From Corynebacterium sp. NML98-0116 (lineage in GTDB: Bacteria; Actinomycetota; Actinomycetes; Mycobacteriales; Mycobacteriaceae): a DNA stretch of 64,000 nucleotides. The notes under the pieces were generated by a model. The model was given only the letters and a program-made list of their open reading frames with translations, was not told where the DNA came from and made no database searches. The first letter of the stretch is position 1. Each line of letters starts with the position of its first letter. The stretch lies in contig NZ_CP017639.1 in NCBI RefSeq assembly GCF_001767255.1, positions 2,107,233 to 2,171,232 on the forward strand, in the 5' to 3' direction. Positions 1-8,331 of this stretch are shown here, piece after piece. The position numbers and the translations under genes were made by a program.

Positions 1-3000
1 CGGAGGCGTCGGTTGCTCCGGTTCATCGGTCGGTGGTGTTGGGTTCGCAGGCTTCTTGGTGCCGACGCGGATGATCGCCTTCTTCGGCTCCTTCGTACGC
101 TCGGTCTTCACCACAGGCTCGCCGGATGGTTTGCCGTCGACAAGCTTCTGCGTGGAGGTGACGACCTCCTCGCCGAACTCGCCCTGCTCGATGACCTGCT
201 TGCCTTCTTCAAGGTTCGGGTCTTCGACGATCTCGGTTTCGAACTCGACCAGGCGGGTGGTCTTGGAGACGACGCTGTCGTCCTCAAGGCCTGGGCCGAA
301 CTCGACGATCCGCGGAGTCGGCTCGGTGCGAGCTGTCTCCTCCGTCTTGGCGGCCTCACCGTTGGTGCCGGTGAATGTCGCGGTAAAGGTTGCCTCGCCG
401 TCCTTACCTTGCTGGACGACTCGCACCTCACCCGGGGCAAGGTTCAAGTTCGGGCGCAGCTCCGTCGGGTACGGAATTGGCTCCTTCCACTCCACCTTGT
501 CGGATGCAGTTGCCTGCTTGGTACCGACCTTGATGACCTCGGTGACCGGCTCAGAGTTGGTCGTCTCGCCGCGCTTGGCATCAACAACCTTGCTGTTCTC
601 GATCGTCTGGGTGATCTTGGTGGTCTTCTCACCAGGCTGGCCCTTGGTGACGATCTTGTACTCGCCAGCCGGAATCTCTGGGTCGTACTCAACGACGGTG
701 TCGAACGGGATCGGCAGCTTCTCTTCCAGCTCGTACGTGCCATTGGTCATGGAACCGACACGGACGATCTTCTTCTTCGGTGCCTTGGTCTGCTCGACGG
801 TGATGTTCGGCTCGCCGTCTGGCTTGCCATCCTTGATCTTCTGGGTCGAGGTGATCAGCTCCTCGCCCTTCTCGCCTTCCTGCTCGACCTTGGTCTGGCC
901 GACCGGCACCGTGTTGTCCACGATGAACTCGGTCTCGTAGTTGACCTCGCGTGTCTTTGTCGACGTCAGCGTCTGGTCAGGAGTGGTCGGACCGTACTCG
1001 ATGATCTCCTTGACCGGGTCCTTGGTCTGCTTCTCCTCAGGCTTCACGGAAGAATCGTCGCCCTTGGAGGTGAAGTCAGCCGTGAAAGTCTTCTCGCCAG
1101 GGACGCCCTTCTGGACGACCTTGATCTCACCCGGCTTCAGATCCTTGTTCGGACGCGTCTCAACCTCGAACGGAACTGGCGCCTTCCACTCGACCTTCTC
1201 AGAGGTCTCGGACGGCTTGGTGCCGACCTTGATCACCTGATCGACAGGCTGCTCGGTGACCTTCTCCTCGACGGTAGCTTCGCTATCCGGCTGGGAGTTG
1301 GTGACCTTCTGGGTCACTGTGGTGGTCTTCTTACCCGGCTTACCTTCGGTGACTACCTCGGACTTGCCAGCAGGCATGTTCGGGTCGTATTCGATTTTCA
1401 CACCGAATGGAACCTCAGACTCAACGGTCTTCTTGGTCTCACCGGCGGTCTTGGTACCGACGCGGATGATCTGCTTCGTGGGCTCCGCGGTGCGCTCAGT
1501 CTTCACGACCGGGTCGCCGGAAGGCTTACCGTCAACAAGCTTCTGCGTGGAGGTCACGGTGTCCTCACCGAGCTTGCCCGCCTGATCCACCTTTTGCTCA
1601 CCTGCCGCGAGCGTGTCGTCGAAGACAACTTCGGTCTCAAACGGCACTGGCTTCTTCACAGTGGTCACGAGCTCGCTCGGAGCAACGCCAGGACCGTATT
1701 CAATGATCTGCTTGACCGGAGTCTTGGTCTCCTTCTCCTCCGGGGTAACCGTGGCCTCATCACCCTTGGAAGTGAATTTGGCCGTGTAGGTCTTCTCTCC
1801 CGGAACACCTTCCTGGACAACCTTGACCTCGCCCGGCTTCAGCTCCGGGTTCTCTCGCAATTCAGTTTCGAACGGAGTAGGTGCCGTCCAAGTCACGTCC
1901 TTGGCACTCTCGGCAGGCTTGGTGCCGATGACGACGACCTCGTTCGTCGGCTCCGTGGTGCGCTCCCAGGTGCCGTCCTTGTGCATCTTTTCTGCGCCCG
2001 GCTTGCCCTTGGTTTCAACCTTGTACTCGCCGGCAGGGATGGAGTCGTCGTACTTGTACTCGACATTGAACGGTACTTCACGCGTCGGAAGGCCGAGGAC
2101 GTTGACGACGGCGTATGCAATATCCGTAGAACCGTCTTCGTAAGTCACGGTGACCGGAATCTTGACTTGCGTGCCCGGCTTTGCATCCGCAGGTGCGGTT
2201 GCAGTGATCTGGCCATTGTCGTCAATGCTGACATTCCAACCAGCCGGAACATCGCCCAGCTTGTAGGGGTTTTCCTTCGCGACGTTGACGTCCTCCGGCT
2301 TTTGAAGATCAACTGGCAACGTTGCAGCTTCACCCGGGTAGACGGTTTCCACGGGGTATACCGGCTCAGCTTCCCAGCTGTTGGTGTGCTTCACCACAGT
2401 GGTGACGGGGACCTCTGGGCGGGAACCGTCCGGAGTCTGGACCGTAACCGTGATGGTCTTCTTGTCACCCGGCTTAGCGGTTGCCGGCGGGGTGGAAGAC
2501 ACAACACCGGTCTTCGGGTCGATGGTGTACTTCCAGCCGTCGACTTCCTGCTCCGTTACCGGATTGCCGTCCTCGTCGTTACCGAAGGAGTACGTCGAGT
2601 CTTGCGGCGCACCCGTTACCTGGTGGTCAACAGCCTGGTTCGGGCCGGTGACCTGCACGTTGTACTGCGGGGCGACGTCGCCCTTGATCACAACGACGGT
2701 GCCCTTCACCTTCTGCGGGTCAGCGCCATCGTAGTAGGCGAGAACCGGTACATCCAGGATGTCGCCTTCCGGCGCATCCTTTGGGATGGTCGTGGTGATC
2801 TTGCCGGTGTTTTCGTCAATCTTAACGGTCCACGTCTTGCCCTCTTTACTTGTGAGGGTAATCGTGGTTTGACCGTTCTCGAAGGTGTAGCGCTTCGGAA
2901 CCTCGTCAGAGGTGTTACCGCTGAGGCCACGCTCAGGAACGTTCGGGATCAGGCTGACCTTGGCGTTCGGCTTGTTGGTCACCGTATCGTACTCAGGGAC

Positions 3001-4824
3001 CTTGATGTCCACGATCGCCTGGAACTGGGTCTCAATCTCATCGTCGGTGCCATCCGGGTAGGTGGCCTTCACCTTCGGGGTGATGACGGTGCCCGGCGCA
3101 ACAGAATCGTCTGCCTTCGCGGTGACCTTGCCGGTCGCATCGACCGTGACGGTCCAGCCGGACGGTACGGTGTCCGGGTCAACCTCAAACTTTGCTGGGT
3201 GGACTGGCTTGTGGCCCTTCATGATGGACTTGGTGCCCACCTGCGCGGTGAGGTCCTCACCGATTTTGCCCTTGGTCAGCCCCGGGCGTACCAGGTCGGT
3301 GACCTGGGTGTTGTTCGGGTCAACGACCACCAAGAGCTGGAGAACATCGGTGGAGCCGTTGGAGTACTCCAGCGTGATCTTGGGCTGCGCGAAGGTGCCT
3401 GGCTTCGGGTTTTCCGGTGCGGTGACGGTGACGTTGTAGTCCTCGTCCATCTCGACGGTCCAGCCCTCGTAGACGTACGTTTTATCCAGGGCGACCTTCG
3501 CCTCGAAACCGCCGTCGCCCTTTTTCTTCGCCAGCTCCTTGATCAGGTCAGGGGTCTGGGTGAAGGTGACCCTCTGCGGCTCGGTAGCCAGCGGTCCGGT
3601 AGCGCTATCGACGCCGGAAATGATCGTGGCGTCAACCTTGTCATACCGAGGGTTATGTTCATCCGTGTTATCCAGGGAAAACGCCTGGGAGCCGATGACG
3701 TTCGCCTTGTTGTAGCGTGTCAGCGAGTTGGAGCTGTCGAAGACTTGAGTGGTGCCAAACTCATTGTTGTTCTCACCAGCGGCCTGGAGCTGGTCCACGT
3801 TACGCGGCTTCGCCAGAACGGAGAAGTTCACGTTCTTGTCAGTTGCCAGGTCGGTACCGCGGTACTCGGGCCAGGTGAAGTAGATATCGCCGGTCTTGCT
3901 GTCGATACGCAGGAGCTGCTCGCCGCCGGATGCTGCCGGGTCCGTGGTGCCGATGAACTTGCCGTTGCCGTCGTAGGCTTCCACGACCATGCGGGACATG
4001 GAGTCATCCGTGCCACCGCCGGTCACAGCAGGAACGTTGATCTTACCGACCTTGGATACTTCTCCAGGGACAATCACGTGGTTCTCGGATACATCGGGAG
4101 TATCCCACGACACCGTGATCGGGTTACATTCAATGTTCTCGCTCGGCCACGGGTTTACGACGGCCGTGAAGAGCACGCTGCCTCCCTGGGTTGCCCTTGG
4201 TCCTTTAGGGTTTTCCTGCTTATAGTCACCCTGCCAGGCGTAACGTACCGGGTTCGCGGCAGTGGCCTCAGCGAACTGCTTGACTTTCGCATCGGTCAGT
4301 TTCGCGACAAGGTTGAGGTTTCGCTGTCGCCCAGAGCCATCAATCACGAGGGTTTCGTCGGCTTTGTGTGTGACTACCTTGTCGACGAGGGTCAGACCCG
4401 CATCCATGGCGGGAATTTGAGCCGCATCGAGGTACCCGCCCATAAGGCCTGAATTGGTAAAGCTCCAATCAGCGAACGTGCGGTCCTTCGAGTTATCGAA
4501 GGAGACACTCAAGCCCCACCGGGTTTTCGAGGGGCTGCTCCCGCTTGGTTCCAGGGTGTTCCAGCTGAAACCAGCCTGACTGCCATCCGGCTCGACACTT
4601 TCGATAACACACGAGCCGGCCGGCAGGTCAGAGGCCTTCTGGGCGTCCTTCTCCACCGCGCCGGACTTCTCGCGGATACCGCCGGACATGGTGGCGGCCA
4701 CAGCGTGCGGCGCCAGCGGGCCAGGGGCGACGACGCTCAAGCCTCCGAGTGCGAGCGCGATCGCGGATGTCGCCGCGATGCCAGTAGACGTTGACTTACG
4801 TAAACGCCGAGATGATTCGGCCAT
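1..4824 (-). CDS. Giant Rib/alpha-like and G5 repeat surface protein (C-terminus beyond window)
   Basis: This is a secreted, probably wall- or membrane-anchored adhesin-type protein. At least 1608 codons run uninterrupted from an ATG at 4824 to position 1, and the C-terminus lies outside the window. The start has a GAGGAGT ribosome site 6-12 nt upstream. Residues 1-44 form a signal peptide with a Lys/Arg-rich start and a hydrophobic stretch ending in AVAA. An unassigned N-terminal domain extends to about residue 395. Rib/alpha-like units, marked by YPDG/YEDG-type motifs, fill about 395-905. About nine G5-like units of 76-82 residues follow, each closing in VGTK or EFGP/EYGP-like motifs (near 1918, 1690, 1448, 1216, 993, 747, 520, 290 and 53). 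A Pro/Thr/Glu-rich linker begins at the window edge. A paralogue lies at 34190-39238. Ligand and anchoring mode are not visible. Confidence 0.88.
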   Translation of the reverse strand, partial: MAESSRRLRKSTSTGIAATSAIALALGGLSVVAPGPLAPHAVAATMSGGIREKSGAVEKDAQKASDLPAGSCVIESVEPDGSQAGFSWNTLEPSGSSPSKTRWGLSVSFDNSKDRTFADWSFTNSGLMGGYLDAAQIPAMDAGLTLVDKVVTHKADETLVIDGSGRQRNLNLVAKLTDAKVKQFAEATAANPVRYAWQGDYKQENPKGPRATQGGSVLFTAVVNPWPSENIECNPITVSWDTPDVSENHVIVPGEVSKVGKINVPAVTGGGTDDSMSRMVVEAYDGNGKFIGTTDPAASGGEQLLRIDSKTGDIYFTWPEYRGTDLATDKNVNFSVLAKPRNVDQLQAAGENNNEFGTTQVFDSSNSLTRYNKANVIGSQAFSLDNTDEHNPRYDKVDATIISGVDSATGPLATEPQRVTFTQTPDLIKELAKKKGDGGFEAKVALDKTYVYEGWTVEMDEDYNVTVTAPENPKPGTFAQPKITLEYSNGSTDVLQLLVVVDPNNTQVTDLVRPGLTKGKIGEDLTAQVGTKSIMKGHKPVHPAKFEVDPDTVPSGWTVTVDATGKVTAKADDSVAPGTVITPKVKATYPDGTDDEIETQFQAIVDIKVPEYDTVTNKPNAKVSLIPNVPERGLSGNTSDEVPKRYTFENGQTTITLTSKEGKTWTVKIDENTGKITTTIPKDAPEGDILDVPVLAYYDGADPQKVKGTVVVIKGDVAPQYNVQVTGPNQAVDHQVTGAPQDSTYSFGNDEDGNPVTEQEVDGWKYTIDPKTGVVSSTPPATAKPGDKKTITVTVQTPDGSRPEVPVTTVVKHTNSWEAEPVYPVETVYPGEAATLPVDLQKPEDVNVAKENPYKLGDVPAGWNVSIDDNGQITATAPADAKPGTQVKIPVTVTYEDGSTDIAYAVVNVLGLPTREVPFNVEYKYDDSIPAGEYKVETKGKPGAEKMHKDGTWERTTEPTNEVVVIGTKPAESAKDVTWTAPTPFETELRENPELKPGEVKVVQEGVPGEKTYTAKFTSKGDEATVTPEEKETKTPVKQIIEYGPGVAPSELVTTVKKPVPFETEVVFDDTLAAGEQKVDQAGKLGEDTVTSTQKLVDGKPSGDPVVKTERTAEPTKQIIRVGTKTAGETKKTVESEVPFGVKIEYDPNMPAGKSEVVTEGKPGKKTTTVTQKVTNSQPDSEATVEEKVTEQPVDQVIKVGTKPSETSEKVEWKAPVPFEVETRPNKDLKPGEIKVVQKGVPGEKTFTADFTSKGDDSSVKPEEKQTKDPVKEIIEYGPTTPDQTLTSTKTREVNYETEFIVDNTVPVGQTKVEQEGEKGEELITSTQKIKDGKPDGEPNITVEQTKAPKKKIVRVGSMTNGTYELEEKLPIPFDTVVEYDPEIPAGEYKIVTKGQPGEKTTKITQTIENSKVVDAKRGETTNSEPVTEVIKVGTKQATASDKVEWKEPIPYPTELRPNLNLAPGEVRVVQQGKDGEATFTATFTGTNGEAAKTEETARTEPTPRIVEFGPGLEDDSVVSKTTRLVEFETEIVEDPNLEEGKQVIEQGEFGEEVVTSTQKLVDGKPSGEPVVKTERTKEPKKAIIRVGTKKPANPTPPTDEPEQPTPP

Positions 4825-4921
4825 TAATTTACTCCTCATAATTGCTTCAGAAGAAACTGATAAAAACAACCAGCTTCCTGAATCTGGTGTAAAAGTGCCA
4901 CTGACATGGTATTTCCAGCAG

Positions 4922-4935
4922 TAGATAGCTATCTA
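4922..4935. promoter_or_regulatory. 14-bp perfect palindrome in the surface-protein promoter region
   Basis: TAGATAGCTATCTA is a perfect inverted repeat about 100 nt upstream of the surface-protein ATG. It overlaps the end of a possible minus-strand -10 box, TAGAAT (complement of 4935-4940). An operator for a dimeric regulator would fit this position. The regulator is unknown and the promoter is inferred. Confidence 0.35.
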
Positions 4936-5390
4936 TTCTAGTGAATAGGTATAACGGATGTCGATATAGAATTCACAGCACCCCCACCGCGAACGTCCAT
5001 GAAACCAGAAAAACACCCCGCGTATTCGCATTTTCCGTACGGGCGGGGGTGCGTTTATTTTTCTCGCCAGACTGGCATCTGCAGTGGTGGAAACAGGGAG
5101 TGAGCAAAGAGGGCGGCGATACATGGGCGAGACCTACCACACACCAGAAAGCACGCTAAATGTGCCCTATACCTATGAATATAAGTCACGCTAAGGTTTC
5201 GTAGCAGGGCACGCTGTCGCTGACCGGTTCGACTGCAAAAGGTTCCCGGTTCCGCGAACTATTTTGGTCCCGGCCCAGGCTTTCTGCGCTTTCTCGTAAC
5301 GTTTTACCAAGTCGTCGAAGTGGTCATCTGAAATAATTCCAACGAACGCGCTGGTACGGGAGACGATGGGCTTTGACACCCGCGCATAAC
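4936..5390. other. Gene-poor stretch with one doubtful small ORF
   Basis: Between the surface-protein promoter and the tRNA-Thr terminator I see no well-supported gene. The flanks are locally A+T-rich. A minus-strand ORF at 5191-5379 (62 codons, GTG start) has acceptable codon use for about 45 residues but no ribosome site and no recognisable family. It may be a gene remnant. Confidence 0.3.
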
Positions 5391-5427
5391 AAAACCCCAG
5401 CTAAAACCGTGTTCTAGCTGGGGTTTT
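5391..5427 (-). terminator. Rho-independent terminator after tRNA-Thr
   Basis: The arms AACCCCAGCTA and TAGCTGGGGTT form a strong hairpin flanked by A and T runs on both sides, directly 3' of the minus-strand tRNA. It could work in both directions. Confidence 0.75.
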
Positions 5428-5432
5428 CCCTG

Positions 5433-5505
5433 AGCCACCTGCGAGAATCGAACTCGCGACCTTCTCATTACGAGTGAGACGCTCTGCCGACTGAGCTAAG
5501 GTGGC
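5433..5505 (-). tRNA. tRNA-Thr(CGT)
   Basis: The 73-nt cloverleaf has acceptor arms GCCACCT and AGGTGGC, a standard T-loop (GTTCGATTC) and the anticodon loop CTCGTAA, which gives anticodon CGT and reads ACG. The discriminator base is T, followed by CA, so CCA is not encoded. Confidence 0.95.
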
Positions 5506-5554
5506 AACGCTGCACAATATTACAGCACCGCCAAGAATCCACGAAACTACCAGG

Positions 5555-6748
5555 TCAGCGGGCTTCGCAGGCGAGGCGGATGTGGCCGAGCATCCCGTTG
5601 AACGCCACGACGGGGCTCACTTGCTGTTGGAGGCGCAGTCGGCATTGGGCGATGGCGTCGAGGCACGCCACGAGCCCCTCGGGGCGGACCTTCTCGGCGA
5701 GTTCGGCGGCCAGCGGCTGGAAGTCGGGGTGGGTCAGTGAGACCTGGGCGTCGGACTGGACGGCGAGGGCGTCGCGGTAGATACCGGCGAGGTCCACGAG
5801 GATGAGGTCGAAGACGTCGCGCTTGCGGCGGGTGCCGCGCGCTTTCTGGCTCGCCTCGAGCGCTTTGACGGAGGCGGACGCCCCACGCAGCGCCTTCGCC
5901 GCTCCCCTGCCCTTCGCGCCGACGCCGAGGGCCTGCTCAAGTTTGGCGCGCTCCTCGGCGTCCTCCTCGGCGTAGTCCTCGACGGCAGTTTTCTCCGTGG
6001 CCTTCACCAGGGAGGCGACGGCCTGGAAGGCCTGGGCGCCGTGGAAGACAAGCTCGGCAAGGTTGATGGCTTGGGCGCGGCGGATCTGCACGGACTTGTC
6101 GTTGACCATTCGTCGCGCTCGGCCCACGTGGCGCAGGGTGGTGGCGGCGGCAAGCCGAGCGTCGGACTCCGTGGCGCCCTCCTCCTGCATCAGGATGCGC
6201 ACCACCTCGTCCTCGGAGGGCGCGGGGATATAGAGGTGTCGGCAGCGGGAGCGCAGCGTCTGGGAGAAGTCCTCCGGGTCCGTCGACGGCGCGCACAGAA
6301 TAATGACGGTGTGGGCTGGGGGCTCCTCCACCGTTTTCAGCAGCGCGTCGGAGGCGTCCTGGCCGAGGCGGTCGGCGTTCTCGATGATGAGGACGCGCCA
6401 GGGGGCGACCGTCGGCATGCGGGCGGCCTGCGCGATGTACTCGCGGGTCTCCTTCACCTTAATCGTGAGTTCCTTGGGCACCACGTGCATGACGTCGGTG
6501 TGCTGGGAGGACAGCGCGTCGCGGCAGCCTTTGCAGCGCCCGCAGCCGATCTCGTCTGGGTCCGTGCACACCAGCGCAGCCGCGAACGCGAGCGCCGCGT
6601 TGGAACGCCCCGAACCGGGAGGCCCCGTGAACAGCCAGGAGTGCGTCATCGCGCGCGCGTCGCCGATTCCCCGGGCGGCCGCGGCAGCGTTCATGATGAC
6701 CTGCTGGACGGAGGGGGCGTCGGCAAGTAATTGACTCACGGTAGGCAC
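5555..6748 (-). CDS. holB: DNA polymerase III subunit delta'
   Basis: This is a clamp-loader subunit that helps load the beta clamp on DNA. The N-terminal AAA+ fold has the degenerate P-loop GPPGSGRS, in which Arg replaces the usual Lys, as is common in delta'. A four-Cys zinc module (C..GC..C..C) sits near residue 75, and the SRC motif follows in LRSRCRHL. I chose the GTG at 6748 because GGGG lies about 7 nt upstream, whereas the TTG at 6757 has no ribosome site. The gene is divergent from cyaB with only 47 bp between starts, so the two promoters overlap. The product is about 397 residues, normal for actinobacterial HolB. Confidence 0.9.
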   Translation of the reverse strand: MPTVSQLLADAPSVQQVIMNAAAAARGIGDARAMTHSWLFTGPPGSGRSNAALAFAAALVCTDPDEIGCGRCKGCRDALSSQHTDVMHVVPKELTIKVKETREYIAQAARMPTVAPWRVLIIENADRLGQDASDALLKTVEEPPAHTVIILCAPSTDPEDFSQTLRSRCRHLYIPAPSEDEVVRILMQEEGATESDARLAAATTLRHVGRARRMVNDKSVQIRRAQAINLAELVFHGAQAFQAVASLVKATEKTAVEDYAEEDAEERAKLEQALGVGAKGRGAAKALRGASASVKALEASQKARGTRRKRDVFDLILVDLAGIYRDALAVQSDAQVSLTHPDFQPLAAELAEKVRPEGLVACLDAIAQCRLRLQQQVSPVVAFNGMLGHIRLACEAR

Positions 6749-6795
6749 AAGCCCCAAGCGTACAGCAGGGCGAAAACCCGCTAAAGTGTTACAGC

Positions 6796-8322
6796 ATGGA
6801 ACGATTCTGGCGCAGTTTCAAATGGCTGTGGGGCACCTCGTGGCCCCTCTACGCCGCAACTGTGCTCGGAACCAACGTCGTCGGCGCCGTGCTGATCATG
6901 CTGTTCGTGCGCTTCCTCATCCCCATGCGGGAGGTGCAGCAGCTCAACATTCACGACGAAAGCCTCGGTTTCCTCGGCGCGGCCTACTTCTGCTTTGCCA
7001 TCTTCGTAGGCATCGTGGTCACGTTCTTCCTGTTCCGGCCGGTGCTGGAGTGGCAGCTCAGTCCCGATGACCACGACCCAAACATGGTGCGCAACCTGGT
7101 CATGCGCATCCCGGTGCTGCAGACCGTGATCGTGGTCGGGGTGTGGGCCATCGGCATCATGATCATCACTGTGGCCGCCTGGCGCATCGACCACCAGCTG
7201 GCAATCGTGACCTTAGGGTCTACGTCGCTGGCGTGCTTCGTCACTGCCGTGATGACATATCTGCAGGCAGAGCGCCTGGTGCGGCCGGTGGCGGCGTCGG
7301 CACTCGCGCGGCGCTTCGAGGACTCCACCCTGGAGCCGCCGATCAAGCACCGCCTATACCTGACGTGGTTCACCACCTCCGCCGTGCCAATGTTCGGAGT
7401 GCTCGCCCTGTTCTTCGCGCAGCGCCACGGCTTCTTCTACAACCGCCCCGGCGAGCTCATGCCTGCCGTGCTCGCGCTGACGCTCACCGCACTGGCCACC
7501 GGCTTCATCGGCACTGCGTTCGCCATCATGAGCGTGGTGGACCCCATCAAGGAGCTGCAGGAAGCCATCAATAAGGTGCGCCGCGGGGAGCGTAACACCC
7601 AGGTCGACATTTACGACGGCTCCGAAATCGGCGTACTACAAGCCGGGTTCAACGAGATGATGCGCGGCCTCAACGAGCGCCAGCGCGTCCGAGACATCTT
7701 CGGCCGCTACGTCGGCACCGAGGTCGCCCAGAAGGCGCTCGAGGAGAAGCCGGAGCTCGGCGGGGAGGACCGCCGCGTGGCCGTCGTATTCATCGACGTG
7801 ATCGGCTCCACCACCTTCGCCGTCAACCACACCCCGGAGCAGGTCGTGGCCGCGCTGAACAACTTCTTCGAGATCGTCGTTGAGGTGGTGCACCGCAACA
7901 AGGGCGTGATCAACAAGTTCCAGGGCGACGCCGCGCTGGCCGTGTTCGGTGCGCCCGTCTCCATCCACGACGCCGCCTCCCACGCCCTCCAGGCCGCCCG
8001 CGAACTCCGCCGCGAACTGGCGGGCCTGGAACTGCAGGCAGGCATCGGGGTGGCCTCCGGGCACGTGGTCGCCGGCCACATCGGCGGCTCCGACCGCTTC
8101 GAATACACCGTGATCGGCGACGCCGTCAACGCCGCCGCCCGCCTCACCGAGCTGGCCAAGGACACCCCGGGCTGCGTGCTCACCAACGCCGCAACCCTGC
8201 GCGCCGCCAACGAGGTCGAGCAGCAGCGCTGGACGCTCATGAAGTCCGTGGAGCTGCGCGGGCGCAACCGCATGACGCAGCTGGCCCGCCCGGTGCGCTC
8301 CACTCTGGCGGACCGCTACTAG
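6796..8322 (+). CDS. cyaB: Membrane-bound class III adenylate cyclase
   Basis: It converts ATP to cAMP, the ligand of GlxR, which is also encoded in this window. Six predicted membrane helices fill residues 13-250. A HAMP linker follows at about 250-305 (VVDPIKEL..) and then a class III cyclase domain at about 325-500. The two metal-binding Asp are in FIDVIG (about 334) and KFQGDAA (about 376), and the transition-state Asn/Arg are in DAVNAAARL. The likely -10 box TAAAGT (6782-6787) ends 8 nt before the ATG, so the mRNA is probably leaderless. It converges with topA with a 9-bp gap. The symbol follows the C. glutamicum gene of the same architecture and neighbourhood. Confidence 0.92.
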   Translation: MERFWRSFKWLWGTSWPLYAATVLGTNVVGAVLIMLFVRFLIPMREVQQLNIHDESLGFLGAAYFCFAIFVGIVVTFFLFRPVLEWQLSPDDHDPNMVRNLVMRIPVLQTVIVVGVWAIGIMIITVAAWRIDHQLAIVTLGSTSLACFVTAVMTYLQAERLVRPVAASALARRFEDSTLEPPIKHRLYLTWFTTSAVPMFGVLALFFAQRHGFFYNRPGELMPAVLALTLTALATGFIGTAFAIMSVVDPIKELQEAINKVRRGERNTQVDIYDGSEIGVLQAGFNEMMRGLNERQRVRDIFGRYVGTEVAQKALEEKPELGGEDRRVAVVFIDVIGSTTFAVNHTPEQVVAALNNFFEIVVEVVHRNKGVINKFQGDAALAVFGAPVSIHDAASHALQAARELRRELAGLELQAGIGVASGHVVAGHIGGSDRFEYTVIGDAVNAAARLTELAKDTPGCVLTNAATLRAANEVEQQRWTLMKSVELRGRNRMTQLARPVRSTLADRY

Positions 8323-8331
8323 CCGCCCCGC

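Noticed and set aside
13..4452. Plus-strand ORF of 1479 codons
   Set aside because: It is the mirror frame of the minus-strand repeat protein. Its translation is a low-complexity Leu/Arg/Asp/Gly mixture with no domains, whereas the opposite strand has a ribosome site, signal peptide and G5/Rib repeats.
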